DNA of 64,000 nucleotides from Erythrobacter sp. BLCC-B19. GTDB lineage: Bacteria; Pseudomonadota; Alphaproteobacteria; Sphingomonadales; Sphingomonadaceae. The number at the start of each line of letters is the position of its first letter. The stretch's first letter is position 1. The notes under the pieces are model-generated. The model was not told the origin of the DNA. It ran no database searches and saw only the letters and a list, made by a program, of their open reading frames with translations. The stretch spans positions 952,001 to 1,016,000 of the forward strand of contig NZ_CP117516.1 of NCBI RefSeq assembly GCF_028621955.1, in the 5' to 3' direction. A program made the translations under genes and the position numbers. Positions 43,999 through 52,055 of the stretch are shown here, piece by piece.

Positions 43999-44877
43999 GT
44001 GCAAACGGTCAATGGGTTGCTGATGTTGAGAACCGCTTTGGCACAGCTGCGCGGCGGAGGCGGATCGCCCCGTTCACGCATCGCGCTGGTGCCCACGATG
44101 GGCGCGCTGCACGAAGGCCATCTGACCCTGGTCCGCCGCGCCCGGGCCGCGGCCGATCACGTGGTCGCCTCGATTTTCGTCAATCCCAAGCAGTTCGGCC
44201 CCAACGAGGATCTCGACGCCTACCCCCGCCAATTGGCCGCCGACGCGGCGCTGCTGGAGGCCGAGGGCGTGGCGCTGCTGTGGGCGCCGACGGTGGAGGC
44301 GATGTATCCGGCGGGCTTTGCCAGCAATATCAGCGTCGCCGGGGTCAGCGATGGCCTGTGCGGCGCGGCCCGGCCCGGCCATTTCGACGGCGTGGCAACG
44401 GTGGTGTGCAAGCTGTTCAACCAGGTGCAGCCCGATGTGGCCTTCTTCGGGGAAAAGGACTTCCAGCAGCTCGCGGTGATCCGGACGATGGCGCGCGACC
44501 TTGATCTGACCGCGCCGCACGTCGACGCGATCATCGGGGTTCCCACCGTGCGCGAGCCGGACGGCCTCGCCATGAGCAGCCGCAACCGCTACCTCACCCC
44601 CGAACAGCGCGCCGCAGCAGCGGCGCTGCCCCGCGCGATGAAGACGGCGATTGCCGCGATCGAGGGCGGCGCGCAGGTAACCGCCACCCTCGCCGGGTTG
44701 GAGGCCGCCTTGATCGCGGCAGGCTTTGCCAGCGTCGATTACGCCGTGCTGGCCGACAGCACATCGCTCGCCCCGCTTGGCGCGCTCGGCCCCACCCCCG
44801 CACGCCTGCTGGTCGCCGCCCGGATCGGCGGGACACGGTTGATCGACAACATGGCGGTCACCCCGCGCCAGTCCTGA
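43999..44877 (+). CDS. panC: Pantoate-beta-alanine ligase
   Basis: This 292-residue enzyme makes pantothenate from pantoate, beta-alanine and ATP. The HIGH-like loop VPTMGALHEGHLTLVRRA, ASIFVNPKQFGPNEDLDAYP and the AMSSRNRYL (KMSKS-like) motif are present. GTG 43999 (MQTVNGLLM) is preferred over GTG 43993 because GGAG at 43987-43990 is then 8 nt upstream. It is a single gene before tRNA-Gly. Confidence 0.95.
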   Translation: MQTVNGLLMLRTALAQLRGGGGSPRSRIALVPTMGALHEGHLTLVRRARAAADHVVASIFVNPKQFGPNEDLDAYPRQLAADAALLEAEGVALLWAPTVEAMYPAGFASNISVAGVSDGLCGAARPGHFDGVATVVCKLFNQVQPDVAFFGEKDFQQLAVIRTMARDLDLTAPHVDAIIGVPTVREPDGLAMSSRNRYLTPEQRAAAAALPRAMKTAIAAIEGGAQVTATLAGLEAALIAAGFASVDYAVLADSTSLAPLGALGPTPARLLVAARIGGTRLIDNMAVTPRQS

Positions 44878-44939
44878 CACCGGCAAATCGCCGTTGACCT
44901 GCCAAGCCAAACAATGGCATTGGGCCGCCAGCCCAGTGA

Positions 44940-45013
<74 letters not shown>

Positions 45014-45225
45014 GCCCTCCCTTTCCCAACCCCATCTTGCCACCCACCGAGGCGACTTCGCCTCGGCGGTTCGTGCTGTGATCACGGCGGGCAGGTGTGT
45101 GCCGCCGACCTTGGCCACCTTGTCCGAACACGGCGCGATCTGACGGTGCAGGCCGATTTGAAGAAACCGGTGTCATAGAGAACGCGTGCGTGGCAATGAT
45201 CGCGCGCGAATCAATGTCGGAGCCG

Positions 45226-46641
45226 ATGATGACGCCTGCCCTCACCCTCCACCCCGATCGCCTGCTGCCGGTCGATCCGGCGATGCGCGACATTGCCCGG
45301 CGGCTCTATAACGCGGTCAAAAGCCTGCCGATCATCAGCCCGCATGGTCACACCGATCCGGCCTGGTTTGCGACCAATGCCCCCTTCGGCAATGCGACCG
45401 AGCTGCTGCTGGTGCCCGATCACTACGTGCTGCGGATGCTCTATTCGCAAGGGATTGCGATGGAAGACCTCGGCGTTGCCCCGGTCGGCGAGGAGAGCCG
45501 CGCCGATCCGCGCGCGGCGTGGCGCCTGTTTGCCAGCCATTACCACCTGTTCCGCGGCACGCCTTCGCAGATCTGGCTCGACTGGGTGTTCGCCGAGGCC
45601 TTCGGGCTCGATGTGCGGCTCTCCGCCGCCACCGCCGATCACTATTTCGACCACATCACCGATCGCCTCGCCAGCGATGCCTTCCGCCCGCGTGCGCTGT
45701 TTGAACGCTTCGGGATCGAGGTGATCGCCACCACCGAAAGCCCGCTCGATCCGCTCGCCCACCATCAGGCGATCCGCGACAGCGGGTGGCAGGGCCGGGT
45801 GATCACCGCCTATCGCCCCGATCCGGTGGTCGACCCGGAATTCGAAGGCTTCGCCGATAATCTCGCCCAGCTTGCCGCGATCACCGGGGAGGACTGCGAG
45901 AGCTGGGACGGCTATCTCGCCGCGCATCGCCAGCGCCGCGCGTTCTTCGCGCAGATGGGCGCAACCTCGACCGATCACGGCCACCCCACCGCAGCCACCG
46001 CCGACCTGCCCCGCGCCGAGGCCGCGGCGCTGTTCGCCCGCGTGCGCGGCGGGAAGGCCACCCCCGCCGATGCCGAGCTGTTCCGCGCGCAGATGCTCAC
46101 CGAAATGGCGGCGATGAGCCTTGAGGACGGGCTGGTGATGCAGATTCACCCCGGATCTTTCCGCAACCACAACCCGCAGCTGTTCCACCGCTTCGGCCGC
46201 GACAAGGGCGCCGACATCCCGACCCGCACCGACTATGTCACCGCGCTGCGCCCGCTGCTGGCGAAGTTCGGCAACGAAGCGGGGCTGACGATCATCCTCT
46301 TCACGCTCGACGAGAGCGCCTATGCCCGCGAACTCGCACCGCTGGCCGGGCATTACCCCGCGCTGCGATTGGGCCCGGCGTGGTGGTTCCATGACAGCCC
46401 CGAGGGGATGCGCCGCTTCCGCCGGATGACCACCGAGACGGCGGGCTTCTACAACACGGTCGGCTTCAACGACGATACCCGCGCTTTCCTCTCGATCCCC
46501 GCGCGCCACGATCTCGCCCGGCGGATCGACTGCGGCTATCTTGCCGAACTGGTCGCCGAACACCGGCTGAGCGAGGACGAGGCCGCCGAGCTGGCGCGCG
46601 ATCTCGCCTACAACCTCGCCAAGCAGGCCTACCGGCTGTGA
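45226..46641 (+). CDS. uxaC: Glucuronate isomerase
   Basis: This 471-residue enzyme converts D-glucuronate to fructuronate, or galacturonate to tagaturonate. The metal-binding PIISPHGHTDPAWFA is present. So are LFRGTPSQIWLDWVFAEAFG and the late conserved LGPAWWFHDSPEGMRRFRRM. ATGs at 45214, 45226 and 45229 are possible; GGAG at 45219-45222 fits the last two. Its stop overlaps the next gene (GTGA). The gap 45014-45225 shows nothing notable. Confidence 0.93.
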   Translation: MMTPALTLHPDRLLPVDPAMRDIARRLYNAVKSLPIISPHGHTDPAWFATNAPFGNATELLLVPDHYVLRMLYSQGIAMEDLGVAPVGEESRADPRAAWRLFASHYHLFRGTPSQIWLDWVFAEAFGLDVRLSAATADHYFDHITDRLASDAFRPRALFERFGIEVIATTESPLDPLAHHQAIRDSGWQGRVITAYRPDPVVDPEFEGFADNLAQLAAITGEDCESWDGYLAAHRQRRAFFAQMGATSTDHGHPTAATADLPRAEAAALFARVRGGKATPADAELFRAQMLTEMAAMSLEDGLVMQIHPGSFRNHNPQLFHRFGRDKGADIPTRTDYVTALRPLLAKFGNEAGLTIILFTLDESAYARELAPLAGHYPALRLGPAWWFHDSPEGMRRFRRMTTETAGFYNTVGFNDDTRAFLSIPARHDLARRIDCGYLAELVAEHRLSEDEAAELARDLAYNLAKQAYRL

Positions 46642-48011
46642 GGCTGTCGCGCGCGCAGCTCGATCATCTGCCGCCCGCGGTGCTGCGGCCGCAGCGGCTG
46701 CCGCAGGCCAGCGGTATCGTCCATTTCGGGATCGGCGCGTTCCACCGCGCGCATCAGGCGTGGTACACCGAGGCCTGCATCGCGGATGGCGCGCAGGAAT
46801 GGGGGATCAGCGGCGTGTCGCTGCGATCGGACAGCGTGGCCCGGCAGCTGAACCCGCAGGACGGGCTCTACACCCTCACCACGCGCACCGGAGCGCGCGC
46901 CGAGACCCGCGTGATCGGGGCGGTGCGCGAGGTGCTGGTCGGCTCTCCTGACCGTCAGGCGATCATCGCCCGGCTGGCCGCACCCGAATGTCACATCGCC
47001 AGCTTCACCATCACCGAAAAGGGCTATGCCCGCGCGCCTGACGGGGCGCTTGACCGGGCGCAGGCCGCTGGCGGTTTCTACCCGCTGCTGGAAGAGGCGC
47101 TGCGCCGCCGCCGCGCTGCGGGCCTTCCCGGCCTCACCCTGCTCAGCTGCGACAATCTGCCGGGCAATGGCACGATTCTGGGCCAATTGGTCGGCGCATG
47201 GCTCGATGCCGCCGATCCGGCGCTGGCGCGCTGGTTCGCGCAGGAATGCACCGCGCCCGAGACCATGATCGACCGCATCGTGCCTGCCTCCTCTCCCGCC
47301 GATCGTGATGACATCGCGGCCATGATCGGGATGCGCGACGAGGGCGCGGTGTTTGCCGAGCCGTTCAGCCAGTGGGTGATCGCCGGACGCTTTGCCGGGC
47401 CGCGTCCCGCGTGGGAGCACCACGGCGTGCAGATCGTCGCAAATGTCGCGCCTTACGAGAACGCCAAGCTCAGGATGCTCAACGGCGCCCATTCGCTGCT
47501 GGCCTATTGCGGGTTGGCGCGCGGGCACGCCTATGTTCATCAGGCCATCGCCGATCCGGCCTTGCGCGCGCTGGCCGAGGCGCTGATGCGCGAGGAGGCC
47601 GCACCCACCATCGCCGCCGGGCCGGGCCAGCGCCTTGACCCCTATGCCGATGACCTCATCGCCCGCTTTGCCAATGCGGCGCTCAATCACCGGCTGGCGC
47701 AGATCGCGATCGACGGCAGCCAGAAGATCCCGCAGCGCTGGCTGGCGACGCTGGCCGACGCGCAGGCGCAGCAGCGCGGCTGCCCGGCGATCCTCACCGC
47801 GCTTGCCGCCTGGCTGCGCCATGTGCGCGGCGACAACGGGCCGGTTGATGATCCGCTGGCCGATCAGCTGGCGGCCGTGTGGGCAAGGGAAGGCACGGGC
47901 GGGATCGTCACCGCGCTGTTCGGGCCGCAGGGGCTGCTGCGCTCGGCATGGGTGCCCACCCCTGACGAGAGCGCCTTCATCGCCGCGCGTCTGGCACCGG
48001 CCAGCGCATAG
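46638..48011 (+). CDS. uxuB: Mannitol dehydrogenase family protein, likely fructuronate reductase
   Basis: This 457-residue NAD-dependent polyol dehydrogenase has the family start IVHFGIGAFHRAHQAWYTEA. SCDNLPGNGTILGQLV and NVAPYENAKLRMLNGAHSLL, with the catalytic Lys, follow. It begins at GTG 46638, overlapping uxaC, so the pair would turn glucuronate into mannonate. The uxuB symbol rests on that coupling; mannitol dehydrogenase itself is possible. Downstream uxuA and kdgK are absent here. Confidence 0.85.
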   Translation: MRLSRAQLDHLPPAVLRPQRLPQASGIVHFGIGAFHRAHQAWYTEACIADGAQEWGISGVSLRSDSVARQLNPQDGLYTLTTRTGARAETRVIGAVREVLVGSPDRQAIIARLAAPECHIASFTITEKGYARAPDGALDRAQAAGGFYPLLEEALRRRRAAGLPGLTLLSCDNLPGNGTILGQLVGAWLDAADPALARWFAQECTAPETMIDRIVPASSPADRDDIAAMIGMRDEGAVFAEPFSQWVIAGRFAGPRPAWEHHGVQIVANVAPYENAKLRMLNGAHSLLAYCGLARGHAYVHQAIADPALRALAEALMREEAAPTIAAGPGQRLDPYADDLIARFANAALNHRLAQIAIDGSQKIPQRWLATLADAQAQQRGCPAILTALAAWLRHVRGDNGPVDDPLADQLAAVWAREGTGGIVTALFGPQGLLRSAWVPTPDESAFIAARLAPASA

Positions 48012-48120
48012 GGCTCGGCTTGTCGCAGCAGGCCTTGCCATGCGCGCCGCCGTCGCCAAATGTGAGGCCAAGACAAGGTGCCGCGCCGGCCCGCCCGCGC
48101 GCCGATCAGGAGAATTCGTG

Positions 48121-48852
48121 ATGACCCGTGCCAAGGCCTTTTCGCTCGCAATCGCTGCGCTCGCCCTGCCCGCTGCCGCGCTGCCGCTGGCGGTGAGCGC
48201 ACAGCAGAGCGCGCCTGCGCCTGCGCCTGCCGTCTTTACGCTCGCGCCATTGCCCTATGCGCCCGAGGCGCTTGAACCGGTGATCGATGCCGAGACGATG
48301 CGGATCCACCATGGCAAGCACCATCAGGCCTATGTCGACAATCTCAACAAGGCGATCGCCGCCGATCCGTCGCTCGCGGGGGTGCCGCTTGAACAGCTGG
48401 TCGCGCGCGCGGGCACGCTGCCGGCCGCGATCCGCAACAATGCCGGCGGACACTGGAACCACACCTTCTTCTGGGAGACGATGGCGCCGGCAGACAAGGT
48501 CGGCGCGATTTCCCCTGAGCTGGCCGCGGCGATCGACGCACAGTTCGGCGGGATGGACAAGTTCAAGGCGGCGTTCAAGGCCGCGGGCACGGCGCGGTTC
48601 GGATCGGGCTGGGTGTGGCTGATCGTGGGCGCGGACGGCAAGCTGGCGATCACATCGACCCCCAATCAGGACAACCCGCTGATGGACGCAGCCGAGGTCA
48701 AGGGCACGCCGGTGCTGGGCAATGACGTGTGGGAGCACGCCTATTACCTCAAGTGGCAGAACCGCCGCGGCGACTATCTCGATGGCTGGTGGCAGGTGGT
48801 CGACTGGGGCAAGGTCTCGGCGCGTTATGCGGCGGCGACCAAGGCGGGCTGA
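48121..48852 (+). CDS. Secreted Fe/Mn superoxide dismutase
   Basis: This 243-residue enzyme carries a signal peptide (FSLAIAALALPAAALPLAVSAQQ), so it acts in the periplasm. Metal ligands are visible in MRIHHGKHHQAYVDNL, NNAGGHWNHTFFW and GNDVWEHAYYLKW. The GGHWNH block and TPNQDNPL near the C-terminus favour manganese or cambialistic use over iron. No cytosolic copy is in the window. The gap to uxuB is 109 nt. Confidence 0.92.
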   Translation: MTRAKAFSLAIAALALPAAALPLAVSAQQSAPAPAPAVFTLAPLPYAPEALEPVIDAETMRIHHGKHHQAYVDNLNKAIAADPSLAGVPLEQLVARAGTLPAAIRNNAGGHWNHTFFWETMAPADKVGAISPELAAAIDAQFGGMDKFKAAFKAAGTARFGSGWVWLIVGADGKLAITSTPNQDNPLMDAAEVKGTPVLGNDVWEHAYYLKWQNRRGDYLDGWWQVVDWGKVSARYAAATKAG

Positions 48853-48936
48853 TTGGCGGCTGGCGCTGCCCTGCCATTGCAGGTTTTACGCAGGTGTTAC
48901 GCAGCGCTGGCGCGGCAAGCACCGGCGCTGCGGTGA

Positions 48937-48952
48937 TGTTTCACGTGAAACA
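48937..48952. promoter_or_regulatory. parS-like centromere site (ParB binding)
   Basis: TGTTTCACGTGAAACA is a perfect 16-bp palindrome, identical to the widely conserved chromosomal parS consensus. It lies between the superoxide dismutase and mnhG genes, both of whose coding frames end outside it. ParB loaded here would contact MipZ, encoded 5 kb away. No parA or parB gene is in the window. Confidence 0.85.
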
Positions 48953-48981
48953 CTGGCGCTATCGCAGGAGGCGCGGCGGGG

Positions 48982-49392
48982 CTAATCGCCCGCCATGTCG
49001 CCTGTGCTGCCCAGTTGCGGTGCCTCATGCGTCGCCCAATCGGCATCGGGCGAAGGGCGCTCGGGAAGCCCTGCCGGGCCGGGCACCTCGCCCCCCTCAC
49101 CCAGCCGCAACCGGTGCAGATGCACCTTGGCGATCAGGTTCGCGCTGACCGGCGCGGTGAGGAAGAGGAAGGCCGAAACGAGGATCTCGTGGGTGGTCCA
49201 CACCCCCTCGCCAAGTTGGAACCACACCACCGACGCGACAAGGATCGCGCCCAATCCCAACGTCGTGGCCTTGGTCGGGGCGTGGAGCCGCTCCATCAGC
49301 GAAGGCAGGCGCACCAGCCCCCAGCTGCCCACCAGCGCAAAGCCGGCCCCCAGCACGATCAACGCGCTGACAATGATCTCGGCAGCGGTCAT
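48982..49392 (-). CDS. mnhG: Na+/H+ antiporter subunit G
   Basis: This 136-residue membrane subunit of the Mrp antiporter has three helices, beginning AAEIIVSALIVLGAGFALVG. The family block VRLPSLMERLHAPTKATTLG follows. The C-terminal tail is longer than usual and Pro/Gly-rich (residues 100-136). It is the last gene of the operon. Its ATG overlaps the mnhF stop by 4 nt. Confidence 0.92.
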   Translation of the reverse strand: MTAAEIIVSALIVLGAGFALVGSWGLVRLPSLMERLHAPTKATTLGLGAILVASVVWFQLGEGVWTTHEILVSAFLFLTAPVSANLIAKVHLHRLRLGEGGEVPGPAGLPERPSPDADWATHEAPQLGSTGDMAGD

Positions 49393-49670
49393 TCGATGAT
49401 ATTCCCGCGCAGCACGAACTTGGCATAGGCCGCCGTGCCGATGAAACCGACCATCGCCAGCAGCAGCGCCGCCTCGAAGGACGTGCCGCTCCCGGTGGCG
49501 ATCCCGGCGAGCACGATCAGGCCGATGACATTGATCACCATCGTATCAAGCGCAAGGATCCGGTCGGCCACCCCCGGCCCCTTGAACAGCCGCCACAGGT
49601 TCATCGCCAATGCGAGCCCCAGCGCCGCAAAGCCGAAGGCGAGCGCCCCCTCAAGCACTGACAGGCTCAT
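49389..49670 (-). CDS. mnhF: Na+/H+ antiporter subunit F
   Basis: This 93-residue membrane subunit has three helices. The conserved start ALAMNLWRLFKGPGVADRIL and the LDTMVINVIGLIVL helix identify MrpF. It overlaps its neighbours by 4 nt on both sides, so its stoichiometry should follow that of the other subunits. Confidence 0.93.
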   Translation of the reverse strand: MSLSVLEGALAFGFAALGLALAMNLWRLFKGPGVADRILALDTMVINVIGLIVLAGIATGSGTSFEAALLLAMVGFIGTAAYAKFVLRGNIIE

Positions 49671-50152
49671 GCGAAAACCTCCTTCAGCCGGGCTTCGTAG
49701 CGCGCCTTGATCTTGGCAATTTCCGCTGCCGGATCAGGGGCATGGAGCGCGTGGACGAGCAGGAAACGGCCACAGGCGGAAACATCGGCAGAGACCGTGC
49801 CGGGGGTCAGGCTGATCGTGCCCGCCAGCACCGTGACCGCCTCGGGCGAGGCAAGGTCGAGCGGGATCGTCAGCCATGCGGGGCGCAGATCGCGGGTCGG
49901 CTTGAACAGCACGATCGCCGCGACCTCGAAGTTCGCGACGATGATGTCCCGCACCACCAGCGCGCAGAAAGCGAGCCCCTTGCCGAACCGCACCCGCGGT
50001 CGCCCCGGCCACCAGGGTGCGGTGAAGATCGGCACCAGCACGGCGAACACCAGCCCGAGGAACAGCGCGCCGAAGGTGAGGTCGCCGACCATCACCATCC
50101 ACATGACGACCAGCAGGACAGAGAGGCCGGGATGCGGCAACAGGCGGCTCAT
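49667..50152 (-). CDS. mnhE: Na+/H+ antiporter subunit E
   Basis: This 161-residue protein has an N-terminal membrane region and a cytosolic domain. VVRDIIVANFEVAAIVLFKP, then AITISLTPGT-like TISLTPGTVSADVS, is the MrpE signature. The true start is ATG 50152, overlapping the mnhD stop; the longer frame upstream lies inside mnhD. Confidence 0.92.
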   Translation of the reverse strand: MSRLLPHPGLSVLLVVMWMVMVGDLTFGALFLGLVFAVLVPIFTAPWWPGRPRVRFGKGLAFCALVVRDIIVANFEVAAIVLFKPTRDLRPAWLTIPLDLASPEAVTVLAGTISLTPGTVSADVSACGRFLLVHALHAPDPAAEIAKIKARYEARLKEVFA

Positions 50153-51672
50153 GGTGCAGGCTCCTGTCCCAGCACCGCAGCGCGGTTGACCAGCGGTTCG
50201 AGCACCTGCCAGGCCGTCTCGTCGGCATAGGCGCTCGCCCAGCCCGCACCCGCCGACAGCGCCGCCAGCAGTGCCAGTGCGACAGCAGCGGGCAAATGGT
50301 CGAGGCGGGACACCGTCCGGGCTGGAGCATCGCAGTCCTCCCGCACCTTCCAGAACACTGCACTGCCCACGCGGGCAAAGCCGACCACGCCGATGAAGGT
50401 CGTCCCCAGGATCACGCTCCACACCCAGCCCCAGCCGGATTGCCCTCCGGCGGCGGTGAGGATCAGCAGCTTGCCGATGAAGCCCGACAGCGGCGGCAGG
50501 CCGACCGCGGCAATCGCGGCAAGCATGAACAACAGCGCGACCCCGCTGCGCCCGGCAAAGTCGGGGCCGGGCTGCGCGGCATCGCCAAAGCTCCCCCTGC
50601 GCCGAGCGGCAATGTCGGCGATCAGGAACAGCGCGGCGGCTGCCAGCGTCGAATGGACGAGGTAATAGAGCCCCGCTCCAAGGCTCGGGCGGGTGAAGGC
50701 GGCGACCGCGATCAAGAGCGTGCCGGTCGACCCGATCACGCCGTAAGCTGCCTGTTCGGCCATGCTGCGCGCGGTGAACACCCCGGCAAAGCCGACGCAG
50801 GCGCTCACCAGCGCGGCGATCCACAGCCACTCGTAACCCGCCCCCGCCGCTGCGACCGCGTCCACGCCGAACACCTGCGGCACCACGCGGATGATGGCAT
50901 AGACGCCGACCTTGGTCATGATCGCAAACAGCGCCGCGACCGCCGGGGTGGCCACCGCATAGGTGCGCGGCAACCACAGGTGCAGCGGCACCACTGCGGC
51001 CTTCAGCGCAAACACGCTCACCAGCAGCAGCGCGGCGATCCGCAGCAGGCCTTGGTCAGCAGGCGGCACCTCAGCAACCCGCAGGCCCATGTCGGCCATG
51101 TTGAGCGTGCCGGTCAGCGCGTAGAGCATCCCCAGCGCGATCAGGAACACCGCCGAGCCGACGAGGTTCACGATCACATATTGCACCCCGGCCTTCAGCC
51201 GCGCCGCGCCCTGCCCGTGCAGCATCAAGCCGTAGGAGGCGATCAGCAGCACCTCGAAAAAGACGAAAAGGTTGAACAGGTCGCCGGTCAGGAACGCGCC
51301 ATTCAGACCCATCAGCTGGAACTGGAACAGCGCGTGGAAGTGCTGGCCCTTGGCCGAGGCCCGCGTGATTGTCGCATGAGCAAGCGCTATGAGCGCCAGC
51401 ACCGCGGTCAGCACCAGCATCATCGCCGCGAGCCGGTCTGCCACCAGCACGATCCCGAAGGGCGCGGGCCAATCGCCCAGCGCATAGACCGAGACCGTCC
51501 CATCCGCCGCCTGAACCATCAGCGCCAGCGCGGCGGCCAGCATGGCGAGGCACGCGGCAAAGCCCAGCCCGGCGCCCAGCGCGCGCCGCCGGCGCATGAT
51601 GAGCAGGATAATCGGTGCTGCCAGCGCGGGGATCGCGATGGGAACGACCGGCAGATGATCGGCGAGGGTCAC
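50149..51672 (-). CDS. mnhD: Na+/H+ antiporter subunit D
   Basis: This 507-residue membrane protein is related to complex I antiporter subunits. It shows about fourteen helices. The conserved proton channel block is FALKAAVVPLHLWLPRTYAV, with the key Lys, and GDLFNLFVFFEVLLIASYGL precedes it. It is one of the two ion-translocating cores of the Mrp complex, with MnhA. Confidence 0.95.
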   Translation of the reverse strand: MTLADHLPVVPIAIPALAAPIILLIMRRRRALGAGLGFAACLAMLAAALALMVQAADGTVSVYALGDWPAPFGIVLVADRLAAMMLVLTAVLALIALAHATITRASAKGQHFHALFQFQLMGLNGAFLTGDLFNLFVFFEVLLIASYGLMLHGQGAARLKAGVQYVIVNLVGSAVFLIALGMLYALTGTLNMADMGLRVAEVPPADQGLLRIAALLLVSVFALKAAVVPLHLWLPRTYAVATPAVAALFAIMTKVGVYAIIRVVPQVFGVDAVAAAGAGYEWLWIAALVSACVGFAGVFTARSMAEQAAYGVIGSTGTLLIAVAAFTRPSLGAGLYYLVHSTLAAAALFLIADIAARRRGSFGDAAQPGPDFAGRSGVALLFMLAAIAAVGLPPLSGFIGKLLILTAAGGQSGWGWVWSVILGTTFIGVVGFARVGSAVFWKVREDCDAPARTVSRLDHLPAAVALALLAALSAGAGWASAYADETAWQVLEPLVNRAAVLGQEPAP

Positions 51673-52055
51673 GGCTGGTCGCCCTCCGCCTCGTCCGCAG
51701 CCAGCCCGTCCTGCGGATCGCAGGGGACGCGCGCACCGTCGACATGGTCGCTGCCGCTCTCAAGGAAGCTGCGCAGGGCGAGGATCACCACAAAGGCCGT
51801 CATGCCGAAGGTGATGACGATCGCCGTCAGCACCAGCGCCTGCGGCAGCGGATCGGTATAGGCGCTCACGGTCTTGTCCCAGATCGGCGGGCGGCCGATC
51901 ACAAGCCTGCCGCTGGCAAACAGGAACAGGTTCACCGCATAGGAGATCAGGGTCAGCCCCAGCACCACCTGAAAGGTGCGCGCTCGCAGGGCGAGGAATA
52001 CGCCGCCTGCCACGAGCACGCCGATCGCGCTCGCCACGAGGAATTCGTAGCTCAT
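51669..52055 (-). CDS. mnhC: Na+/H+ antiporter subunit C
   Basis: This 128-residue NuoK-like subunit has three helices (YEFLVASAIGVLVAGGVFLA, VVLGLTLISYAVNLFLFASG and LVLTAIVITFGMTAFVVILA). The C-terminus is charged. It overlaps mnhAB and mnhD by 4 nt each. Confidence 0.93.
   Translation of the reverse strand: MSYEFLVASAIGVLVAGGVFLALRARTFQVVLGLTLISYAVNLFLFASGRLVIGRPPIWDKTVSAYTDPLPQALVLTAIVITFGMTAFVVILALRSFLESGSDHVDGARVPCDPQDGLAADEAEGDQP

Noticed and set aside
50149-51861. Plus-strand open frame over mnhD and mnhC (521 codons)
   Set aside because: Antisense shadow of membrane subunits with clear Mrp motifs.
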